Positions 37,171-44,127 of a stretch of DNA of 44,127 bases are shown piece by piece. Position 1 is the stretch's first letter. Each line of letters starts with the position of its first letter. This DNA is from Caulobacteraceae bacterium (GTDB taxonomy: Bacteria; Pseudomonadota; Alphaproteobacteria; Caulobacterales; Caulobacteraceae), in contig CANJMO010000015.1 in assembly GCA_947475845.1 (NCBI GenBank), positions 1 to 44,127 on the forward strand, in the 5' to 3' direction. The notes under the pieces were generated by a model that was given only the letters and a program-made list of their open reading frames with translations, was not told where the DNA came from and did not search any database. A program made the translations under genes and the position numbers.

Positions 37171-37533
37171 ATGCGGAAGTTTCTCATTCTGGCCAGTGTC
37201 GCCGCGATGGCGGTCCCGGCCCTGACCATCACCCTGACCCCTGTCGAAGTCTCTGCCTCGGCGCGGGGTTGCCGCAACACCGGCACCGCCCTCGGCGGCG
37301 TCGGCGGCGCGGTGATCGGTTCCAACCTGGCCAGCGGCGGCGGCCGCACCGGCGGTGCCATCATCGGCGGCCTGGTGGGCGCCGTGGCGGGTCACGAGAT
37401 CGCCAAGAGCAACTGCGATCCCGACCGCACCACCTATCGCGCGGCATGCCGCAACGAAACCCGATACCGGAACCACCGGGCCTACGACGTCCGCGTCTGC
37501 CAAGGACGCGACGGAGTTTGGCGCGCGGTCTAG
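37171..37533 (+). CDS. Glycine-zipper secreted protein
   Basis: A 120-residue protein with a signal peptide (residues 1-29, ending VSASA) and a glycine-zipper membrane-associated segment (GTALGGVGGAVIGSNLASGG, then TGGAIIGGLVGAVAGHE), as in Rick_17kDa/2TM glycine zipper proteins. The C-terminal part has spaced cysteines (SNCDP, AACRN, RVCQG) plus one after the signal (RGCRN), suggesting two disulfides. AAGGAG precedes the start. It lies 30 bases before a second glycine-zipper gene, likely co-transcribed. Probably an outer envelope protein. Confidence 0.82.
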   Translation: MRKFLILASVAAMAVPALTITLTPVEVSASARGCRNTGTALGGVGGAVIGSNLASGGGRTGGAIIGGLVGAVAGHEIAKSNCDPDRTTYRAACRNETRYRNHRAYDVRVCQGRDGVWRAV

Positions 37534-37563
37534 TCCGGCCCAATCTTCTGAGGAGTTGAACCG

Positions 37564-38031
37564 ATGATGAAGTCCACCACGATCGCCAAGGGCGCCTTCG
37601 GCGCCGCCTTGGCCGCCATGACCCTGATCGGCGCCTCGGCGCTGCCCAGCGTGGCGGCGGCCCAGGATTGCTCCGTGCCCTCGACCGTCGGCGGCCTGGC
37701 CGGCGCCGGGCTCGGCGCCCTGGTCGGCGCCAACGCGGGGCGCAGCATGAGCGGCTGCGACTGTCAGCAGCAGGCTTACTACAACAACCAGCCGCAGTAT
37801 CAGCAGGGCTACCAGCAGGGCTACTACGCCCCGCCGGCGCCGCAGGCCTACTACGCGCCGCCGCCGCAGACTTACTATGAGCCGGCACCGCAGCCTTACT
37901 ACTCCCCCTCTTACGCCTATGCCCCGACCTACTACGATCCGGGTCCGGCGATCGTGATCGCGCCAGGCTACTACGGCGGGCGCGGCTACTACGGCGGCGG
38001 GCGCCACTATCGCGGCGGTCGCCGCTGGTAG
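37564..38031 (+). CDS. Glycine-zipper protein with Tyr/Pro/Gln-rich tail
   Basis: A 155-residue secreted protein. Signal peptide of about 34 residues (ending AAAQ), then CSVPSTVGGLAGAGLGALVG, a glycine-zipper segment, and CDC. The rest is low-complexity: QQGY units at about residues 75-87, YYAPP/YY-P units to about 130, and a Gly/Tyr/Arg-rich end. The GAGGAG site precedes the first of two ATGs. A strong terminator follows, so it closes a two-gene unit with the preceding zipper gene. Function unknown; such tails may bind surfaces or condense. Confidence 0.8.
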   Translation: MMKSTTIAKGAFGAALAAMTLIGASALPSVAAAQDCSVPSTVGGLAGAGLGALVGANAGRSMSGCDCQQQAYYNNQPQYQQGYQQGYYAPPAPQAYYAPPPQTYYEPAPQPYYSPSYAYAPTYYDPGPAIVIAPGYYGGRGYYGGGRHYRGGRRW

Positions 38032-38056
38032 GCTCCGCCTGACCTGAAGACCGAAG

Positions 38057-38085
38057 AGCCGTCCGCCTCGCGCGGGCGGCTTTTT
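38057..38085 (+). terminator. Rho-independent terminator
   Basis: AGCCGTCCGC-CTCGC-GCGGGCGGCT with one wobble, followed by TTTTT, 26 bases after the second glycine-zipper gene. Confidence 0.88.
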
Positions 38086-38144
38086 CGTTTGCGGGGCCGC
38101 GATGGCGTGTAAAAGCGCGTAGCAACGCTCAGAGGAAACGCGCC

Positions 38145-38420
38145 GTGGCCGACGAACCCATCAACCTTGCCGCCGAACTGATCGCCGTGCGGGCGACGCT
38201 CCAGGTGCTGATCGCGGTGCTGGAGCGCGCGGGCGCGCCGGGCCTGATCGAGGCGCTGCGCGAGCAGACCCAGCACATCATCTCGGGCGACGCCCTGGTG
38301 CTGCCGGCGGCGGTGGCGACGCGTGACATCTACGCCAAGGACATCCGCGACTACGCGCTGCAGATCATCGCCGAGACCCGGGCGATGGCCCCGCCGCTGG
38401 ACACGCCGCCCTCAAACTAG
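38145..38420 (+). CDS. Small helical hypothetical protein
   Basis: A 91-residue soluble protein without signal peptide. It is largely helical by composition (NLAAELIAVRATLQVLIAVL, then IEALREQTQHIIS and DIRDYALQIIAETRAM). GTG 38145 is the start, with GAGGAAA six bases upstream. I do not recognise the family. It converges with the DUF938 gene and the stops share CTAG. Confidence 0.7.
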   Translation: MADEPINLAAELIAVRATLQVLIAVLERAGAPGLIEALREQTQHIISGDALVLPAAVATRDIYAKDIRDYALQIIAETRAMAPPLDTPPSN

Positions 38421-39046
38421 GTTCGGCTGAGGATCTGGCGGAAGACCAGGATCAGATTGTTGGCCGGCATGGCGATGCGCTCGTCGAAGGCCAGACCGTG
38501 GCCGGCGGCCAGCGCCTTGACGTCCTCGAGGCGGCGCAAGCCCCAGGCGGGGTCGCGGCTCTTGAGGCTGGCGTCGAAGGCCAGGTTGGAGGGGGCGGTC
38601 TCGATCCCGTCCTCGATATAGGGCCCGTACAGGATCAGCAGGCCGTTCCGGGGCAGCAGTCGCCCCGCCCCGGCCATCAGGCCCTGGGCCGCCGACCACG
38701 GCGAGATGTGGATCATGTTGATGTTGACCACGGCGTCGGCGCGGCCGACCGGCCAGGAGGCCTGGTCGGCGGCGTCCAGGCGCAGGGGCGGCAGAAGGTT
38801 GGGCAGGGCTGAGGCGTCGCGCCAGGCGGCGATGCTGGCCAGGGCCGCTTCGTCGGGATCGGTGGGCTGCCAGGTCAGGTGCGGCAGGGCGCCGGCCAGG
38901 AAGGCGGCGTGCTCTCCGGCCCCGGCGGCGATCTCAAGCACCAGGCCTCCGGAAGGCAGGCGCGGGCGGATGACCTGCAGGATCGGGCCGCGGTTGCGGT
39001 TGGTGGCGGGTGAGGTGAAGGCGCCGGGCGGAACTGAGTCGCTCAT
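38417..39046 (-). CDS. DUF938 class I methyltransferase-like protein
   Basis: A 209-residue protein of the DUF938 family, predicted SAM-dependent methyltransferases of unknown substrate. It shows ATNRNRGPILQVIRPRL, the SAM loop VLEIAAGAGEHAAFLA, WQPTDPDEAALASI, NINMIHISPWSA and LYGPYIEDG, all typical of the family. Complete length. It lies 16 bases downstream of the hybrid kinase gene on the same strand, so co-transcription is possible. Confidence 0.88.
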   Translation of the reverse strand: MSDSVPPGAFTSPATNRNRGPILQVIRPRLPSGGLVLEIAAGAGEHAAFLAGALPHLTWQPTDPDEAALASIAAWRDASALPNLLPPLRLDAADQASWPVGRADAVVNINMIHISPWSAAQGLMAGAGRLLPRNGLLILYGPYIEDGIETAPSNLAFDASLKSRDPAWGLRRLEDVKALAAGHGLAFDERIAMPANNLILVFRQILSRT

Positions 39047-39062
39047 CGGCGCAGTTTAGCGC

Positions 39063-40757
<1,695 letters not shown>

Positions 40758-40820
40758 CAGGTTGCGGGCGAGCTGGATAGAGAATGCGAAGGCGTGCGGG
40801 TACTTGCCGCCGGAGGCCGC

Positions 40821-41558
40821 TCAGGGCGCAGGGGCGCGGGCATGGACCAGATACTCGCGGTTGCCGTCGGAGCCCTCGATCGGGCTGTCGATCACCGCGC
40901 CGACCCGCCAGCCGGCGCCTTCGAGGAAGGCCCTGACCCCGTCCTGGGCGTCCTGCCGGGCGCCCTCGTCCTTGACCAGTCCGCCCTTGCCCACGCGGGC
41001 GGGACCGACCTCGAACTGGGGCTTGATGAGGGCGATCAGGTCGCCGCCGGGCGCGGCGAGGCGCAGGGCGGCGGGCAGCGCCTTTTCCAGGCCGATGAAG
41101 CTGGCGTCGCAGACGATCAGGTCGATCGCGTCGGGGACGCTGATGGAGCACAGCTTGCGCGCGTCCATCCCTTCGAGATTGATCACGCGGGGATCGGCCG
41201 CCACCTGGGCGTGCAACTGGCCGCGGCCGACATCGACCGCATAGACCCGCTCGGCCCCGCCGGCGAGGCAGACCTGGGTAAAGCCGCCGGTGGAAGCGCC
41301 GATGTCGAGCACGATCTTGTCGGCGGGGGAAATCAGCCAATGGGCCATGGCGTGGGCCAGCTTCAGCGCGCCGCGTCCGACCCACGGATGGGCGGCCTGA
41401 GCGCTGATCTCGGCGCCGTCGGACACCATTTCGGAGGGCTTGGCGACGACTTCGCCGGAAACGCGGACGCCGCCGGCCTGGATCGCGGCCTGAGCCTTGG
41501 CGCGGCTTTCGAACAGGCCTCGCTCCACCAGGAGCAGGTCGATGCGCTTTTTGCTCAT
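40821..41558 (-). CDS. tlyA: TlyA-family rRNA 2'-O-methyltransferase
   Basis: A 245-residue protein with an N-terminal S4 RNA-binding domain (KKRIDLLLVERGLFESRAKA, residues 3-22, to about 60) and an FtsJ-like methyltransferase domain (PWVGRGALKLAHAM, VLDIGASTGGFTQVCLAGGA for SAM, LIVCDASFIGLEKALPAAL, LIKPQFEVG). Mycobacterial TlyA methylates 16S and 23S rRNA at C1409/C1920 and affects capreomycin sensitivity; the short form lacking an N-terminal extension often modifies only 23S. It lies directly upstream of the hybrid kinase gene in the same frame. Confidence 0.93.
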   Translation of the reverse strand: MSKKRIDLLLVERGLFESRAKAQAAIQAGGVRVSGEVVAKPSEMVSDGAEISAQAAHPWVGRGALKLAHAMAHWLISPADKIVLDIGASTGGFTQVCLAGGAERVYAVDVGRGQLHAQVAADPRVINLEGMDARKLCSISVPDAIDLIVCDASFIGLEKALPAALRLAAPGGDLIALIKPQFEVGPARVGKGGLVKDEGARQDAQDGVRAFLEGAGWRVGAVIDSPIEGSDGNREYLVHARAPAP

Positions 41559-41687
41559 GAACCCATAATCCTCATGAGCCCTTCTCGTTCAATTGGACAG
41601 CGAAGCCCAGCAAGCTTTGCAGTTGCCAATTGGCCCGCCCCGGTAATTGATAGCCGACGCCGAGGGCGCGCATTCATGGGGGTGGAT

Positions 41688-42065
41688 ATGACACGGATTT
41701 CGGATCGTTTCCTGTAGCTGGGCGTGCTGTTCGCCGTGGCCGGACTGGGACTGGGCGTATGGATGGGCGCCACGGAGAATTTCGCCCTGGCCCCGGTGCA
41801 CGCCCACACCAACCTGCTCGGTTGGGTGTCGATGCTGCTCTACGGCCTGTTCTACCGGGTGGTCCCGCAGGCGACGCAAGGCTCGCTGCCGATGGCGCAC
41901 TTCGTGATGAGCCTGGTCGGGCTGGTCATCATGCTGCCGAGCCTGGCTTTCTACCTGATGGGCAACAAGGCGGCGGCGGTCCCGCTGGCGGTGGCCTCGG
42001 TGGCGGTGTTCGCCGGGATGGTGATCTTCGCGGTGATCGTGTTTCGGGCAACGTCGCGGAAGTAG
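41688..42065 (+). pseudogene. Small haem-oxidase-like membrane protein with in-frame TAG
   Basis: ATG 41688 reads MTRISDRFL, then TAG (41715-41717), then LGVLFAVAGLGLGVWMGATE and a complete small membrane protein with three to four helices to the stop at 42065. The conserved-looking core NFALAPVHAHTNLLGWVSML and YGLFYRVVPQA recalls cbb3/NorB subunit I-like small proteins found in proteobacteria, where a bulky residue such as Trp precedes the first LGVLF by memory; TGG to TAG would be a single change. Without the stop it would be 125 residues; starting at GTG 41724 gives 113. Function unknown. Confidence 0.7.
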
Positions 42066-42070
42066 ACCAG

Positions 42071-42088
42071 CGCGGCTGGACAGCCGCG
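42071..42088 (+). terminator. Perfect 8-bp hairpin after the small membrane gene
   Basis: CGCGGCTG-GA-CAGCCGCG begins five bases after the stop. No T-run follows; it may still shield the gene from the downstream radical SAM locus. Confidence 0.45.
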
Positions 42089-42204
42089 AAAGCCGGGATC
42101 AAGTTCAACTATAGGGAGAGCGCCCCACGGGGCCCTGTGCCCTTCGCAGTGACCTGTAGCGTTTGCGTTTGTGGCGATTTTCAATCCTGCAAGAGGCACG
42201 TCCC

Positions 42205-42920
42205 ATGGGCATCCATACGATTGAACGCGAGACGAACCTGGAGTCCGCGACTCCGGTGAACGGGCCACGACTGGACTTTCTGTGGCTGGAACTGACCCAG
42301 AAATGCAATCTCAGCTGCGCCCATTGCTATGTGTCCTCCGGACCCGACCTGCCGCTGCATGGGGCCATGGGTCATGACGACTGGATCAAGGCCCTGCGGG
42401 ACGCGGCGGCGCTGGGCTGCCGGTCGGTCCAGTTCATCGGGGGCGAGCCGCTCCTCTACCCGTGGATCGACGAGTTGGTGGGCGAGGCGCGATCCCTAGG
42501 CTTCGCCATGATCGAGATCTATTCCAACGGCACGCCGATCACCCAAGCGCGCGCAGACTTTTTCGCCCGGTCGAACGTCAACATCGCCTGCTCATTCTAT
42601 TCCGACGATCCGATTGTCCACGACGCCATCACCGAGAAGCCCGGCAGTTTCCGCAAGACCGTGGCGGCGTTCGAGCATCTGGTGAAAGCGGGCGTCCCGG
42701 TGCGCGCCAGCTTTATCGAAATGGACCTCAACCGCGGACATCTGGACCGCGCCAGGAGCCTGCTTCACAGCCTGGGAGTCGAGCGGATCGGCTATGACTC
42801 GATCCGGGCCTTCGGCCGTGGAGAGGCCGAGGCTCCCGTCACGATCGAGGCTAAGGGTATGGGCGCTGCCCCCGCGTCACGCATAGGGATCAATTCGCAT
42901 GAGTCGCGGCGGTTACCGCA
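42205..42920 (+). pseudogene. Radical SAM protein gene, C-terminal part lost
   Basis: ATG 42205 with AGAGG upstream starts a radical SAM enzyme: the cluster motif C34-x3-C38-x2-C41 (LELTQKCNLSCAHCYVSSGP), GGEP at 79-82, then barrel strands IEIYSNGTPI, ASFIEMDLNRGH, GVERIGYDSIRAFGRGE. This is the type that carries a SPASM domain and modifies peptides. Homology ends near residue 212 (about 42840). The frame remains open to 43257, but only by running antisense through the 3' end of valS, so the SPASM cysteines are missing. The gene seems cut by a deletion or rearrangement next to valS. A short surviving enzyme is unlikely but possible. Confidence 0.75.
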
Positions 42921-44127
42921 CTACTCGACGGATTCCAGACGATGCAGCGCCGCCTTGAGCTTGGCCTGGGCAGTCTCTGCTTCTGACAGGCGCTCGCGGT
43001 TCTCCTCGACCACCGCCTCGGGGGCGCGGGCGATGAAGTCGGCGTTGTCGAGCTTCTTGCGCACCCGGTCGGCGTCGCCTTCCAGGGTGGCGATCTCCTT
43101 GGTCAGGCGGGCCTTCTCCGACGCCAGGTCGATGAAGCCGGCGATCGACAGGGCGCAGGTGGCCTCGCCGATGACGAAGGGGGCGGCGCCCTTGGGCGGG
43201 GCGTCGGCTTCGCGCACCGACTCCAGCCGGGCCAGGGTGACGATCAGGTCGCGGTGACGGTTCAGGCGCTTGCTGGTTTCGGCGTTGGCGCCGACGATGC
43301 TGAGGGGTGCGCGGGCCGAGGGCGGGATGTTCATCTCGGCGCGGACCTGGCGGACCTCGGTGACCAGGTCGACGATCCAGCCGATTTCGGCCTCGGCTTC
43401 GGCGTCGAGCCAGGCGTCGGGCAGGACGGGCCAGGGGGCGGTGATCAGCATGGAGTCGCGCTTGTGGCCCAGGTCGGCCAGCTTGTCCCACAGCTCCTCG
43501 GTCAGAAACGGCGAGACCGGGTGCAGCAGCTTGAGGATGACGTCGAGCGCCCAGGCGGTGGTGGCGCGGGTCTCTGCCTTGGCGGCGGCGTCGTCGCCGT
43601 TGAGGACGGGCTTGGACAGCTCGACATACCAGTCGCAGAACACGTTCCAGATGAAGCGGTAGAGGCTGTTAGCGGCGTCGTCGAACGCGCAATCCTCGAA
43701 CGCCTTGGTGACTTCCTGCACGGTCTTGACCGTCTCGCCGCGAATCCAGCGGTTGACGGTCTGCTTGACTTTGGACGGGTCGAAGTCGGCCGGGGCGACG
43801 CATTCGTGCATCTGGCAGAAGCGCGCGGCATTCCACAACTTGGTGCCAAAATTACGATAACCTTCAATGCGCTGCTTGGACAATTTAATGTCGCGCGCCT
43901 GGCCCGACATGGCGACCATGGTGAAGCGCAGGGCGTCGGCGCCATACTCGTCGATCAGGTCCAGGGGGTCCATGACGTTGCCCTTGGACTTGGACATCTT
44001 CTGTCCCTTGTCGTCGCGGACCAGGGCGTTGATGAACACCTTCTCGAACGGGACCTTGCCCATGAAGTGCAAGCCCATCATCATCATCCGGGCGACCCAG
44101 AAGAAGATGATGTCGAAGCCGGTAACC
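42921..44127 (-). CDS. valS: Valine-tRNA ligase (5' partial)
   Basis: The C-terminal 401 residues of ValRS, which charges tRNA(Val) and edits Thr. The frame runs off the window (codons from base 44126). Visible parts: GFDIIFFWVARMMMMGLHF, then the KMSKS loop (KGQKMSKSKGNVMDPLDLID), the anticodon-binding helical domain (LYRFIWNVFCDWYVELSKP, LLHPVSPFLTEELW), and the C-terminal coiled coil (residues about 320-388, ATLEGDADRVRKKLDNADF, then EAETAQAKLKAALHRLES). Start and HIGH motif lie outside. Confidence 0.96.
   Translation of the reverse strand, partial: VTGFDIIFFWVARMMMMGLHFMGKVPFEKVFINALVRDDKGQKMSKSKGNVMDPLDLIDEYGADALRFTMVAMSGQARDIKLSKQRIEGYRNFGTKLWNAARFCQMHECVAPADFDPSKVKQTVNRWIRGETVKTVQEVTKAFEDCAFDDAANSLYRFIWNVFCDWYVELSKPVLNGDDAAAKAETRATTAWALDVILKLLHPVSPFLTEELWDKLADLGHKRDSMLITAPWPVLPDAWLDAEAEAEIGWIVDLVTEVRQVRAEMNIPPSARAPLSIVGANAETSKRLNRHRDLIVTLARLESVREADAPPKGAAPFVIGEATCALSIAGFIDLASEKARLTKEIATLEGDADRVRKKLDNADFIARAPEAVVEENRERLSEAETAQAKLKAALHRLESVE

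Noticed and set aside
41590-41632. CAATTGG and CCAATTGG pair upstream of the small membrane gene
   Set aside because: Each contains the six-base palindrome CAATTG; the pairing is too short to claim an operator.
42841-43257. Continuation of the radical SAM frame as a native C-terminal domain
   Set aside because: Most of it is the antisense of conserved valS sequence and has no SPASM cysteines.

Overview
The window is a GC-rich, densely coded chromosomal segment from an alphaproteobacterium, most likely a member of the Caulobacteraceae (Caulobacter/Phenylobacterium type). I judge this from the codon and GC bias, the envelope protein EipA (DUF1134), an outer-membrane-factor/EmrA/EmrB pump with a TetR repressor, abundant Tat leaders, a large TonB-dependent receptor and a FeoAB system. 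No tRNA, rRNA, CRISPR array, phage module or intact insertion sequence is visible. Both ends cut through genes: pheT on the left and valS on the right.

Layout. 0-9.4 kb: the end of pheT, a KgtP-like dicarboxylate symporter, a YqhA-type membrane gene broken by an in-frame TAG, EipA, a two-gene Tat unit (amidohydrolase plus a high-potential iron-sulfur protein), lepA, and a lipoprotein whose N-terminus is made from a dispersed repeat. 9.5-18.4 kb: HtpX, a PAP2 phosphatase, a single-domain response regulator with a stress-type promoter, a tripartite efflux pump divergent from its TetR gene across a perfect 19-bp palindrome, and SelO. 18.4-23.7 kb: NhaA, a 26-aa membrane microprotein, a folate-type SDR with FolB, a DUF4870-like protein, an Nramp-related transporter, a glycine-rich secreted protein and a small PF04020 membrane protein. 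23.7-34 kb: a probable frameshifted gene, a LOG-like Rossmann protein, a class A acid phosphatase, a TonB-dependent receptor, a DUF6134-like Tat protein, an LTXXQ protein, FeoAB and a glycosyltransferase. 34-44 kb: a repeat-filled gene remnant, an Old Yellow Enzyme, an RNA m5U-type methyltransferase, two glycine-zipper secreted proteins, a DUF938 methyltransferase, a hybrid histidine kinase, TlyA, a second TAG-broken small membrane gene, a radical SAM gene that has lost its C-terminus, and valS.

Genes that work together: outer membrane factor-EmrA-EmrB with TetR (drug export); amidohydrolase with HiPIP (a translationally coupled, apparently exported pair); SDR with FolB (pterin/folate); TonB receptor with acid phosphatase and FeoAB (nutrient uptake; the substrate link is inference). 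The most noteworthy signals are a four-copy family of two-hairpin repeats with compensatory base changes that has entered or bounded coding sequence at two loci, two small membrane-protein genes each interrupted by an early amber codon, the decapitated radical SAM locus preceded by a cysteine-rich reading frame, and a response-regulator promoter that looks like a general-stress sigma factor target.
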